A stretch of DNA of 64,000 nt from Grimontia kaedaensis (GTDB lineage Bacteria; Pseudomonadota; Gammaproteobacteria; Enterobacterales; Vibrionaceae): assembly GCF_023746615.1 (NCBI RefSeq), contig NZ_CP082276.1:186001-250000 (forward strand), given 5' to 3'. The notes under the pieces are model-generated. The model ran no database searches. It had not been told where the DNA came from and saw nothing but the letters and a program-made list of their open reading frames with translations. Numbering within the stretch: position 1 is the stretch's first letter; each line of letters starts with the position of its first letter. Below, one piece after another: positions 52,784 through 62,040 of this stretch. The position numbers were made by a program, and so were the translations under genes.

Positions 52784-52986
52784 AAACGCCGCCCAAAAGC
52801 GGCGTTATAAGGGTCTGCTTATCTTTGGCGGTTTATCCAAAAACGGTTTTGGTAGAACCCCTCAGGCAGCTTTTGTGACGACTTTCTCCTCCGTTATTGG
52901 TTTCTCATTCAAGTCTGCTAGACGCCGAAGCCTCTGCCTTGAATAAAATCGTCACAAACTGCTGAAAAAGTCATCACCAAAGATAA
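52784..52986. other. Nested inverted-repeat region between galE and sypG (candidate structured RNA)
   Basis: This convergent intergenic stretch contains a hairpin AACGCCGC / GCGGCGTT (52784-52805). After it come nested pairings: an outer 10-bp perfect stem TTATCTTTGG (52818-52827) / CCAAAGATAA (52977-52986); a hairpin CCAAAA-ACGG-TTTTGG (52836-52851); an imperfect long stem CAGCTTTTGTGACGA (52867-52881) / TCGTCACAAACTGCTG (52949-52964); and an inner stem ATTCAAG (52907-52913) / CTTGAAT (52938-52944). A short plus-strand frame runs through it but has no coding character. It may terminate galE and sypG, encode a small RNA, or be a palindromic repeat element. It does not share the TATACCC arms of the 564-837 element. 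Confidence 0.5.
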
Positions 52987-53005
52987 ACATACTCTGCAGG
53001 CTGGC

Positions 53006-54439
53006 TCAGGCTTCGTCGGTTTCCCACGCTTGTTTTTTTCGATACAAAGTCGAAGGGCTGATCTGCAGCAATACTGCTGCCTTCAGGACATTCCCATCAC
53101 AGTAAGCGATGGTTTTCTGAATGGCTTCGCGCTCAATTTCGCTTAGCGGACGAATGTCAGAGTCTGGCGCTATCTCCTCACTTGAAATCTCCGAATTGAC
53201 CTCAGTGGGCGCAGGTTCAGGTTTCATGGTTTGGGTGATCGAGCGTATTTCCTGATCGCTCAGCGTTTCGTTTAGCGGTGGTGGTAATTGCTTAATGGTC
53301 ACAGATTCACCATCGTGAAGCACCACCACGTTACGCACCACGTTCTGAAGTTGGCGGACATTGCCAGGCCAAGGGTAGTGACGCAACACAACTTCTGCCT
53401 CAGGTGAAAAACGGGTGAACTGCTTACCTTCTTCTTTGGCATAAGACACAAGAAAGCTGGTGGCAATGGATAGAATGTCATCGCCACGTTCGCGAAGTGG
53501 TGGCATAGCAAGAGGCACAACATGCAAGCGGTAATATAAATCTTCACGGAAGCGGCCTTCGGCGACTTCCTTCATGGGATCCCTGTTGGTGGCGCAGAGA
53601 AAGCGGATATCTACGGTTTCTTCTTTGCTGGCACCGACTTTCTGGTAACGTCCAGTTTGAATAAAGCGAAGCAGTTTTTTTTGTAATTCCAAATCCATTT
53701 CGCAGATTTCATCAAGGAATAGCGTGCCGCCATTGGCTTGTGCCGCAGCGCCTTTCCTGTCGTTGCTTGCACCTGTAAATGCGCCCTTCACATGACCAAA
53801 AATTTCGCTTTCCATCAAGTCATGAGGGATGGCGCCACAGTTTAGGGCAACAAAAGCTTCACCGGCTCTTGGGCTTTGGTTGTGAATGGCTTCGGCACAC
53901 ACTTCTTTACCTGTTCCGCTCTCACCGGTGATAAACACGGTCGCCTTGCTTGGCGCAGCAGAGTCAATGATGCGGTAAACGTTCTGCATAGGTAGACTGG
54001 CACCAATAAACCCATGGTAGGTGTGGCGCTCAAAGCTACTTTGAAGATCTTCAACCAGTCCTTGCAGACGGGCATGCTCAAGGAGATTTTTGATGGTAGT
54101 TTTTAGTCTCTCTGCACTGACAGGCTTTTCGAGAAAGTCGACCGCACCCTGACGCATCAAATCTACTGCCGTGTTTAGCGTGCCGTGGCTGGTAACAATG
54201 ATGACAGACGAAGGCAGACCCTGTTTCTTAATCCATTGCAGGATTTCTTCGCCAGGCATGTCTGGAAGCTTTAAGTCGAGGAGAATGAGATGAGGTGTGC
54301 TCTCCTGGAGGTAGTCGAGCGCTGCCTGTCCAGTTTCTGCACAGGCGAGTTCAATTGGCTCGTTCGCCAAGTACTGTTTGTACAGATTGGCGAGCGGTAG
54401 CGAGTCTTCAATGACCAGCACACGGTACGTTGACTTCAT
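53006..54439 (-). CDS. sypG: SypG-like sigma-54-dependent response regulator
   Basis: A 477-residue activator with receiver about 5-118 (phospho-Asp at about 55 in LILLDLKLPDMPGEE), AAA+ about 140-370 (Walker A GESGTGKE; sigma-54 loop GAFTGAS) and C-terminal Fis-type HTH (YCDGNVLKAAVLLQISPSTL). SypG activates syp transcription in V. fischeri from sigma-54 promoters. The five promoters with TTCTCA-N3-TG dyads in this window are its likely targets. It follows sypF by 100 bp, and SypF is the likely phosphodonor. Confidence 0.93.
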   Translation of the reverse strand: MKSTYRVLVIEDSLPLANLYKQYLANEPIELACAETGQAALDYLQESTPHLILLDLKLPDMPGEEILQWIKKQGLPSSVIIVTSHGTLNTAVDLMRQGAVDFLEKPVSAERLKTTIKNLLEHARLQGLVEDLQSSFERHTYHGFIGASLPMQNVYRIIDSAAPSKATVFITGESGTGKEVCAEAIHNQSPRAGEAFVALNCGAIPHDLMESEIFGHVKGAFTGASNDRKGAAAQANGGTLFLDEICEMDLELQKKLLRFIQTGRYQKVGASKEETVDIRFLCATNRDPMKEVAEGRFREDLYYRLHVVPLAMPPLRERGDDILSIATSFLVSYAKEEGKQFTRFSPEAEVVLRHYPWPGNVRQLQNVVRNVVVLHDGESVTIKQLPPPLNETLSDQEIRSITQTMKPEPAPTEVNSEISSEEIAPDSDIRPLSEIEREAIQKTIAYCDGNVLKAAVLLQISPSTLYRKKQAWETDEA

Positions 54440-54539
54440 GTGATCTTATTCCTCTTTATCGTCATCTTGCTGCGTACCCTTGCTGGGAAAGATGACCTAA
54501 GTTTTTGTTTTATATTGAGTGTAAGACAATTTGATCTGG

Positions 54540-57500
54540 TCACTGCTCAGAAAAGCCTTTTTCTGCCCTAACTTCTAAAGCTGCGAAAGATTTTTCTGCA
54601 ACCTCAGCAATGGCTTGGGCGCTCTCGAGTGCCAGCTCAAAGTTCTGGTCAATACAGTGTTTTTCAATATTCCGGCAGAAAAGACAAAGTTGCTTGTTGC
54701 CGTGCGCAGCGGCGCTACTACCCAACGTGTGGGCTTCAAATTCGAGCGCATAATGGTTGGCGTCCGATGCTGCAGTCGTGATTGTCTCAATCCGCAGGCG
54801 AGCATCTTTGATGTAGAACTTGATGAGATCTGGAACCAAATCTGCTGATGTGTCTCTGGCAAGCTGAACAAGCGTCGGCTCATCGACAATAGGTTCGTCA
54901 ACAAGGGTCTCATCAACAACAGGTTGCTCCGTCGCTGTCTTTTCTCTGATAGCTTCCGTTGAGACGGCTTCTTGATGTGGAGAAACGAGTTGTTCCTCTT
55001 TGTCGATGGTGTTTTCAATAGATTCTGGCTTAGCTTCAGCATTGTCAGGTTGCCAACGTGCAAGACAATCCAGAATTGACTGGCGAGTGAAAGGCTTGGA
55101 AACAAAGTCATCCATACCAAGCTGTATAAAGTGTTCGCGATCTCCGCGCAGTGCATGTGCTGTGAGCGCGACAATAACGACATCTTTGGTAGGTGAGCCC
55201 ATGGCTCGGATTTTTTTGGTTGCTTCCATGCCGTCCATGCGTGGCATAGATATATCCATCAGCACGATGTCGTAAGGAATACGGGATACGGCCTCGACGG
55301 CCTCTTCGCCATTGCTGACGATGTCGACAGACAAGCCAGAGAATTCCATCATGGTACGAAGAACAATCTGATTAGCGGGATTGTCTTCTGCGACCAAAAT
55401 GCGCAGGGAAGACGAAATATTATTGTCGACTTGCTGCTTACGTTTATTGGTGGCTTCCAGTGATTGCTGATCATCAGCAATATCAAGCTCAATGGTGAAG
55501 GTAAACACGGATCCTTTGCCGACCTCACTCATCACCGAAATCTCCCCATGCATTTGGCTGACCAGCTGTTTACATATAGCGAGTCCCAGACCACTTCCCT
55601 CGTGAATCCGGTTATAGGTCGCTTCAGCCATGGTGAATTCGTCAAACAGCGTCGGAATGTGTTTCTCATCTATGCCGATCCCTGTGTCTTTAACATCGAA
55701 CTGAAGCTGCACAGAGTCTGGACGGCGGTGGAGGCATTTGAGCGTAATGCTAACCGCTCCGGCATTGGTGTATTTCACGGCATTTGAAAGCAAGTTAAGC
55801 ATGATTTGGCGTACCCGATCGCCGTCGCCCACCAGGTACTTGGGAACCCCCTCCACAATGCGGGATGTTAGTTGAAGGTGTTTGTTTTCTGCCTGCGGAT
55901 ACACGATGTCGACCGTATGCTCAAACAGGTCGTACATATTGAAGGGGTTATTTTCGAGCGAGAGTTTGCCCGCTTCCATCTTCGAGAAGTCGAGAATGTC
56001 GTTGATGATGGCAAGTAGCAGCTCACCGGACTCGCGCGCCGTCTTCACCAGTTTTCGCTGGAGGTCATCAAGCTCGGTTTCTTTAAGAAGTCCCAACACG
56101 CCTAGTACACCGTTCATTGGCGTGCGAATTTCGTGGCTCATGGCGGCGAGGAAACGGCTTTTTGCACGGTTGGCGTTCTCAGCGGCAAGTTGCATTTCCT
56201 TGAGTTTTTTCTCCCCTCGTTTTTGGCCAGTTAGGTCAAAGAAGTGCGCAACATAATGTGTGAGGTCACCGCTTTCATCGGTAATTGAGGTGATGGCCAT
56301 ATGGACTGGAATTTCGTGTCCATCTTTGTGGCGCAAGCGCATGTCACCATCCCAGCTTCCTTCAGAGTGGAGAATTCGCCAGATCTTCTTGTGGAATCCC
56401 AAGTCTTCTGGGTTTGCACTGAGTGACCTTGGTTTTTCCCCCTCGACTTCTTCGCTTTGGTAACCGGTGATGGCGGTGAATGCAGGGTTGCTTCGAATAA
56501 TGTGCCCTTTGTTATCTGCGATGAAGACCGGTTGAGACGTCTCGAAGGCATGTGCGGCTATTTTGAGCTCGGTCTGATTCTGCAGGCGTTGAGTGATATC
56601 ACGAATGTAGGAAACGAAAATATGTCCTTTTTCGGTCTTCGCGGCGGAAATAGAAATCTCAATCGGAAACTCCCGCCCGCTACGCCGAATCGCTGGGAGC
56701 TCTATACGCTTATTGAGCACGGGGCCTTGACCAGTTTCAAGGAAATGGCGCATGCCTTGAATGTGCATGTCGCGCATTGGAGGAGGGATGATGGTGTCTG
56801 CCATGGACTGGCCGACAATGTCATCGCGATCCCAACCGAATATCTGCTCAGCAACGGGGCTGAACTCAATGATGATGTCTTGATCGTTGGCGACTATGAT
56901 TGCGTCGTGTGACGCTTTGTAAATAGCTTCGCTTTGTTCCTCGATTTGCCGCGCTTCGCTGTAGGAGTAACGCTGTTCTTTCAAAGAGCATTGAAGCTGG
57001 GTATAACTTTGCTCTAGCTTGTCTTTTGTATTGAGAATCAGGTCAACTGTTGCGCTGATGTCATCTGAGTAGTTAATCAGTTTCACGTTGTCTGGGTCGG
57101 TGTTCATGCTCTGGAGATGGTTCAAGCGTTTTAATGGACGCATGGCGCCGACCATCATGAAATAGAGGGTCAAAATGGCAATGACAGCGATCGCGATGGT
57201 GCTGAAAATAATGATTTGGCCGAGTTCAGATGAGGCCGACTCAAAATGTTGTGCTTGAAAGCCAATCACTGCATCGATATTGGGAACCGGACTTTTCTCA
57301 ATAGGAACCGCAACCGTGGTGACTTTGATAGTCGGGTCGCGGCTTGAGTGAGAGTGAGCCCAAATATCACCGCCGTTTTCAATTGTAAGGTATAGGATCC
57401 CTGGCTGTTTGGTGATTTCGTCAGCGATGCGTTGAAGGCCAGCAAGGTCACGGCGCTCGAGATAGGGCAGAGTGGTTAAGGTAACCAGCTGGGAAATATG

Positions 57501-57629
57501 CGCTTCGAGATGATAAACATCATGTTCTTTTTCTTTTTTCAGCAGTGTTGCGGCGAGAGCAATCATGACTGCCAAAATGACAGAAAAAATGATGGCAACG
57601 TTTAAAACAGCTCTAATGCGAATTTTCAA
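54540..57629 (-). CDS. sypF: SypF-like hybrid sensor kinase with REC and HPt domains
   Basis: A 1029-residue membrane hybrid kinase. Two membrane helices (about 8-29 and 138-162) enclose a roughly 110-residue periplasmic sensor. Next come a HAMP-like linker, two PAS domains (about 235-360: HDAIIVANDQDIIIEFSPVA; about 365-480: QPVFIADNKGHIIRSNPAFT), HisKA (AAMSHEIRTPMNGVLGVLG), HATPase, receiver (VLMDISMPRMDGMEAT) and a C-terminal HPt (FEAHTLGSSAAAHG). In V. fischeri SypF feeds SypG, and its HPt also receives phosphate from RscS. The REC-HPt linker is acidic with VDEPIVDEP-type repeats. Confidence 0.92.
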   Translation of the reverse strand: MKIRIRAVLNVAIIFSVILAVMIALAATLLKKEKEHDVYHLEAHISQLVTLTTLPYLERRDLAGLQRIADEITKQPGILYLTIENGGDIWAHSHSSRDPTIKVTTVAVPIEKSPVPNIDAVIGFQAQHFESASSELGQIIIFSTIAIAVIAILTLYFMMVGAMRPLKRLNHLQSMNTDPDNVKLINYSDDISATVDLILNTKDKLEQSYTQLQCSLKEQRYSYSEARQIEEQSEAIYKASHDAIIVANDQDIIIEFSPVAEQIFGWDRDDIVGQSMADTIIPPPMRDMHIQGMRHFLETGQGPVLNKRIELPAIRRSGREFPIEISISAAKTEKGHIFVSYIRDITQRLQNQTELKIAAHAFETSQPVFIADNKGHIIRSNPAFTAITGYQSEEVEGEKPRSLSANPEDLGFHKKIWRILHSEGSWDGDMRLRHKDGHEIPVHMAITSITDESGDLTHYVAHFFDLTGQKRGEKKLKEMQLAAENANRAKSRFLAAMSHEIRTPMNGVLGVLGLLKETELDDLQRKLVKTARESGELLLAIINDILDFSKMEAGKLSLENNPFNMYDLFEHTVDIVYPQAENKHLQLTSRIVEGVPKYLVGDGDRVRQIMLNLLSNAVKYTNAGAVSITLKCLHRRPDSVQLQFDVKDTGIGIDEKHIPTLFDEFTMAEATYNRIHEGSGLGLAICKQLVSQMHGEISVMSEVGKGSVFTFTIELDIADDQQSLEATNKRKQQVDNNISSSLRILVAEDNPANQIVLRTMMEFSGLSVDIVSNGEEAVEAVSRIPYDIVLMDISMPRMDGMEATKKIRAMGSPTKDVVIVALTAHALRGDREHFIQLGMDDFVSKPFTRQSILDCLARWQPDNAEAKPESIENTIDKEEQLVSPHQEAVSTEAIREKTATEQPVVDETLVDEPIVDEPTLVQLARDTSADLVPDLIKFYIKDARLRIETITTAASDANHYALEFEAHTLGSSAAAHGNKQLCLFCRNIEKHCIDQNFELALESAQAIAEVAEKSFAALEVRAEKGFSEQ

Positions 57630-57688
57630 ACCAAACCTCCATTTCTCTGATGTGCGTCATGTGGTTCAATAACGAGTGGATGTATCTT

Positions 57689-59230
57689 TCAGTCTAGTAC
57701 AGGGTCGACGTATTCCAATAGCATGATGGTGGCGTCGTCGCGGTGCCAATCTCCATAATTATCAAAAACCTGAATAACATGTTGAACGGCTTCGGCAACG
57801 GGAAGCGACAATGTGTTTTCCAGTTCACGCATCACGGCCTTTTCGAGAACCTGCCGTCCATCGGCAGAATCTGCTGCTTCAAACAATCCATCTGTGTATA
57901 CGGCGATGCGTTCTCCCGATTGGAGTGAGGTGGTCTGGGTTTTGTAGTCAGCGCCATACAATACCCCAGGCATAATACCGCCCACGTCCAGCAGTGCCGC
58001 ACCGTGCTCATTGACTTTGATGGGGGCAGGGTGTCCAGCGGTGGCTACGGAAAATTTTGCGTCACCGTAAAGGGCGACAGAGCAGCAAGTAAGGATGACC
58101 TGAGAAAGCAAATTGTCGTCCATGGCACAATCGGAGAGGCGACTGAGCAGCGTACCGCAGGGATCATCAGTATCATCAACGTGGTACATAAGCCCGCGAA
58201 GATAACCCCCATAGGCATATGAGAAGAATTTTGCCGCCACATCGTGACCCATTACGTCGACCATATTGATCATGAGGAAGTCGTCGGTATCGCGGTGAAG
58301 AACCAAATCACCGCCGCCGATGCCCGTATTTCTTGTGGCAAATGCTATTTGCCATTGTCGGGACTCTGCTGGCAAAGAAGGCGTCAATGCATTAGTGATG
58401 CGATGGTTTACCTTGTCGGTGAGCTGACGGTAGATTTGTTCGGAGCGGTGCAAAACCCGCCGAGCACTCTGAACCAATGCAGATTTGGTGACAGGCTTAA
58501 GAATGTAATCATCAATACCTAATCCCATGGCGTTGTCGCGTATTTCCTGACTGTCCGCATATGTGAGGAAGATAAACGGCGTGAGCAAAGTATTGGTCTG
58601 ATTGTGAAGTGCCTTTTTTAAATCCAACCCGTCCATGCCTGGCATCCGAATATCGGAAATAACCAGATCTACGTTGTTATTCATCAGAAACTGGAGTGCG
58701 TCCTGACCGTTGGATGCTTCTGACACTTTGAAGTGCTCAGAGAGGTAAGCACTGATCAGTCTGCGCTGGCTGTCATCGTCTTCGACGACCAATACACAAG
58801 GTCTGGTCGCCACTTGTTGAATGCTCCATTTGAGGGTGAGGCGGTTTTCCCCAAAGGTGGTACGTTTTGTGTATTCAAGTCCATCTGTCAGGCTGTGGAT
58901 CAAGGCTAAACCACGTCCGCCTTCCTTTTCTTCAAAAGTGTCTAGTGATTTAACGCGGCTAGCGAGAGTGGGATCCCAGCTTTCACCGTCATCGTCAATG
59001 TGAAGCAGCCACAGTCCATCAACGCATTCCAATGAGACTGCGATAAATGTTGGAAGAGGTTCCGTGTGTTCCAGTAGATTAGCGGCCGCTTCAGAGAAAC
59101 AAAGCTGAATCTTGTTAGAAAGATGATCGGCGACACCGCGTTGCTTGAGTGTTTGACCAAGCCGCTTGCGAGTATCACTGACTTTTCCTAGTGTCGCTGG
59201 TCGACAGATTTCCTGAACTACTGAGACCAT
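57689..59230 (-). CDS. sypE: SypE-like regulator (RsbW-type kinase, REC, PP2C phosphatase)
   Basis: A 513-residue three-domain protein. N-terminal GHKL/RsbW serine kinase about 1-135 (CFSEAAANLLEHTEPLP; GGRGLALIHSLTDG); receiver about 140-265 (LVISDIRMPGMDGLDL); C-terminal PP2C/SpoIIE phosphatase about 290-510 (MINMVDVMGHDVAAKFF; IAVYTDGLFEAADSADG). SypE phosphorylates or dephosphorylates SypA according to the receiver's phosphorylation state, thereby gating biofilm formation after transcription. It lies 3 bp after sypD. Confidence 0.93.
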   Translation of the reverse strand: MVSVVQEICRPATLGKVSDTRKRLGQTLKQRGVADHLSNKIQLCFSEAAANLLEHTEPLPTFIAVSLECVDGLWLLHIDDDGESWDPTLASRVKSLDTFEEKEGGRGLALIHSLTDGLEYTKRTTFGENRLTLKWSIQQVATRPCVLVVEDDDSQRRLISAYLSEHFKVSEASNGQDALQFLMNNNVDLVISDIRMPGMDGLDLKKALHNQTNTLLTPFIFLTYADSQEIRDNAMGLGIDDYILKPVTKSALVQSARRVLHRSEQIYRQLTDKVNHRITNALTPSLPAESRQWQIAFATRNTGIGGGDLVLHRDTDDFLMINMVDVMGHDVAAKFFSYAYGGYLRGLMYHVDDTDDPCGTLLSRLSDCAMDDNLLSQVILTCCSVALYGDAKFSVATAGHPAPIKVNEHGAALLDVGGIMPGVLYGADYKTQTTSLQSGERIAVYTDGLFEAADSADGRQVLEKAVMRELENTLSLPVAEAVQHVIQVFDNYGDWHRDDATIMLLEYVDPVLD

Positions 59231-59233
59231 AGA

Positions 59234-59944
59234 TTAAATCTCCAACGACAGCAGATGGCTGCTGAATATCGACTTGCGGAGCTTTTGCGTGAGTTTCGGG
59301 AAGCGATTCCCTAACCTACCAATCTCACGGAGGACCTCGGTTTTCAGCGATGGATTGTTTTTGTCGTTCATGACACAACCCAACAGATGGGCACCCGCGT
59401 CATTGAGCTTTTTGACTGATTCTGATGCTTGCGCTTCTGTCGTCTGACCGGACATGACCACCATAATGGTGCCATCAGAAGCCGCTGCCACTCGCTCTGG
59501 AGGAATATTATTGGCATTGAGGCGAGCCACTGGTGAGGTATCGAAAATGATCAGGTCATAGTCTTTGTGCCATTCCTCGACATACGTTTCCAGCGAGCCC
59601 GGGCGGCGCAGTTCCATGATGGTTTCACGCTTGGAAGGCGCGATAATGCCGGTAAAATAGGTGTTCTCTCCATCTACACCAACAAGCTCAGGGTTGGGCA
59701 GATAGTGATTGTCATAGGTGGTCACCGTCATACCTTGGCTCACCAAGCTTGGGTGGTAGAGGTTTAGGTCCACAACCAAGGTAGACTGGCCAGCGAGCAA
59801 AGAACGATGAGCGATAGCCGATGCCAGCGAGGTGACGCCTTCGCCAGACTCCGTGGCAGTGATAGTAAGGGTTTTGTAGTTGTTACGAACGATTTGAAAG
59901 TAAATACGTTCGATTTCGACATTAAGCGGCGAAATAAACATCAC
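59234..59944 (-). CDS. sypD: SypD-like BY-kinase/ParA-type protein with degenerate Walker A
   Basis: A 236-residue cytoplasmic protein of the Wzc-C/CpsD fold. The P-loop reads ATESGEGVTSLASAIAH (about 30-46), with Val where the Walker A Lys is expected (GEGKTT). Walker A' is TLVVDLNLYHPSL and Walker B is YDLIIFDTSPVA. No C-terminal tyrosine cluster is visible. It should partner SypO, but kinase activity is doubtful with this P-loop. Its start overlaps the sypC stop by 4 bp. Confidence 0.8.
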   Translation of the reverse strand: MMFISPLNVEIERIYFQIVRNNYKTLTITATESGEGVTSLASAIAHRSLLAGQSTLVVDLNLYHPSLVSQGMTVTTYDNHYLPNPELVGVDGENTYFTGIIAPSKRETIMELRRPGSLETYVEEWHKDYDLIIFDTSPVARLNANNIPPERVAAASDGTIMVVMSGQTTEAQASESVKKLNDAGAHLLGCVMNDKNNPSLKTEVLREIGRLGNRFPKLTQKLRKSIFSSHLLSLEI

Positions 59945-62040
59945 AACACTCCTATAAGTGCGGCGATACCAGCGAGCTGGAACAGGTCAGTAATACCCTG
60001 TCGGATTTTCTCAGCGGTACTTTCGTCTTTGCTCGGGATATACACCGTATCTCCGGCCCGAAGAACGGGTAAATCCTGAAAACGAGCTGTGCGGCTGAAC
60101 TCTGAAAGGTTGAAAGTACGTGCCTGATCGCGGCAGCAGGATAAGTTCACCACAGTGATTTTCTCAACATATGCGTTGTTGGAAGTGCCGCCAGCTTCGG
60201 CAAGCAGGTCCAAAATCGTCATATGGTCGTCAAAGTTATAGCGCCCGGGTTTGTTAACCGCGCCTAGCACCCTAATAGTTTCTTCTTTAGGGCGGTCAAG
60301 CCAGTTCCTGTCTTTTTCCGGGATATAAATGGTGTCGCCGATATTCACTTCTGGCAGTAAGTTGGAGTCGCCAGTTTCAAAAAACAGGGCGAGATTCAGA
60401 CGGCTGACCCGGGCATGTTTACCATCCAGGTGGGTAATGCGGATATTGTGCAAATCCGCATTGGCAGTCGGACCATCTGCGGCGGAAAGAATATCCAGAA
60501 AGTGCATTTCTTCTGTAAAGCGGTATCGACCGGGTGCGCCCACCTGTCCGAAGACATAGATGGAACTGTCTGAACTTTGGCGAATCCATTTGGATTTGTT
60601 ATCGACAGGATCATCGGGCAAGTCATGCACACGCACTGTAGAGCCCGCGCGAATTTCTGGTAGCTCGCTGTCAGGGCGACCTTCGTTGATAAAGGTGTCC
60701 AGGTTGAGCACGTAGGTTTTGGTGCGGTTGCCACCGATAGGTGTTACTACTTCAATACGGCTGGTGTCTGCACGTGAAGTTGGGCCTCCGACATGAGCCA
60801 GCAAATCCAGCAGTGACATTTCATCTGACCATTCTACGCGGCTGGGACGCAATACTTCGCCAATAACACGCACCGCACGTGAAGGAGCCACTTTTAGCCA
60901 GGATTTTTCATTCTGATCTAGCTTTTCCGGCACAAAGATAGCGTCACCCGGCTTAATGGCGGGCATTGGGCCACTCATCCGGCCATCTGTGAATTCAGAG
61001 AGGTCAAAAGGTACAGTCGAACCATCCCGTCGGATAATTCGGATTTGGCGGCTGTCAGCAAATCGGTTTGGGCCGCCAGCATTGGCAAGAATATCGATAA
61101 AGGTAGCCTCTTCTTTGCCCTCATAAGCCCCAGGTTTTGCGACTTCACCCATCACATAAACAATGTTTGAACCGGCTTTGATCTCTTCTTCCTGCTTGGG
61201 TACGAAGATGGTCGCACCAGCGACGATGGTTGGCAGAAGGCTTTCATCACCGGAGTCGAGGTATTTTTTAAGGTCAAAGATCTTTGGTTCGTTTCCTGAT
61301 ATGACACGGATTTGCTCAACGGCTGCGTAGCGTGTCACACCACCGGCACGCATCAACATATCGACAAGATTGTTTTCGTCTTTGGCTGAAAAGCTGCCGG
61401 GGCGCAGCACTTCCCCGAATACTTTTATGGCTTCCCTGTCTTCTGCTGCATCACCGGAGTCTGCAAGCGCTGTGGGGTCGAAGGTTTGCTCGATGTTACC
61501 GATCATGGGAGAGACTGGGATGAAAAGCGTATCTAATGAACGCAGTTCGGGCAGAATGGCAGAGTCGCCCGTATCAAGAAATTTCTTATAGTCGAAGATA
61601 ATGACTTCTTCGCCACGGCGCAGTTGGAAGCGGTCAAGTTGGGCACCTGCTCGAAGGCCTCCTGCAGCATAAAGTGCCATTTGAACCGACGCATTTTGGT
61701 TAAGCGTGAATTCGCCTGGCTCCTCCACATAACCTTCGATGGTGACTAAAAGCTGTCGTTTGCTGACGAATACCTGCAAAGACGACAAATCTCGAATGAC
61801 GGCGCTGAGGGTCTCTTTCACCGCGGCATCCAGCTCTGCTTCTGACATCCCAGTCGCTTCAATCATGCCGACTTCGGGGAGCGTCAGACGACCCTGACGG
61901 TCTATCTGGAATTCTTTATTGAGTGTGACTTCACCGGGCAACATGATGGCAATTTGGTCACCCACCTGAACACGATAGTCATCTGCTTGCGCTGTAAAGC
62001 TCAGCAACAAGGCAGCAAAGAGGGCAAAAATTCGGTTCAT
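59941..62040 (-). CDS. sypC: SypC-like polysaccharide export protein with six SLBB repeats
   Basis: A 699-residue exported protein with signal peptide MNRIFALFAALLLSFTAQA. A Poly_export domain (DDYRVQVGDQIAIMLPGEVT) is followed by about six SLBB-type modules recognisable by repeated V-x-G-x-V-x-x-P-G/S starts (IEGYVEEPGEF, VFGEVLRPGSF, VMGEVAKPGAY, VIGEVLRPSRV, VFGQVGAPGRY, VLGAVNKPGRY) and matching AGDTIYIP-type ends. Wza of about 380 residues has fewer SLBBs, so this predicts a much longer periplasmic stack. No lipobox is seen. It exports the syp polysaccharide. Confidence 0.9.
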   Translation of the reverse strand: MNRIFALFAALLLSFTAQADDYRVQVGDQIAIMLPGEVTLNKEFQIDRQGRLTLPEVGMIEATGMSEAELDAAVKETLSAVIRDLSSLQVFVSKRQLLVTIEGYVEEPGEFTLNQNASVQMALYAAGGLRAGAQLDRFQLRRGEEVIIFDYKKFLDTGDSAILPELRSLDTLFIPVSPMIGNIEQTFDPTALADSGDAAEDREAIKVFGEVLRPGSFSAKDENNLVDMLMRAGGVTRYAAVEQIRVISGNEPKIFDLKKYLDSGDESLLPTIVAGATIFVPKQEEEIKAGSNIVYVMGEVAKPGAYEGKEEATFIDILANAGGPNRFADSRQIRIIRRDGSTVPFDLSEFTDGRMSGPMPAIKPGDAIFVPEKLDQNEKSWLKVAPSRAVRVIGEVLRPSRVEWSDEMSLLDLLAHVGGPTSRADTSRIEVVTPIGGNRTKTYVLNLDTFINEGRPDSELPEIRAGSTVRVHDLPDDPVDNKSKWIRQSSDSSIYVFGQVGAPGRYRFTEEMHFLDILSAADGPTANADLHNIRITHLDGKHARVSRLNLALFFETGDSNLLPEVNIGDTIYIPEKDRNWLDRPKEETIRVLGAVNKPGRYNFDDHMTILDLLAEAGGTSNNAYVEKITVVNLSCCRDQARTFNLSEFSRTARFQDLPVLRAGDTVYIPSKDESTAEKIRQGITDLFQLAGIAALIGVL

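Noticed and set aside
52902..52916. TTCTCATTCAAG as another SypG-type site
   Set aside because: It lacks the TG after the N3 spacer, has no sigma-54 core at the right distance, and is part of the nested stems.
52734..52946. 70-codon plus-strand frame after galE
   Set aside because: Overlaps the galE end and the nested inverted-repeat region; residues follow the repeats rather than a protein pattern.
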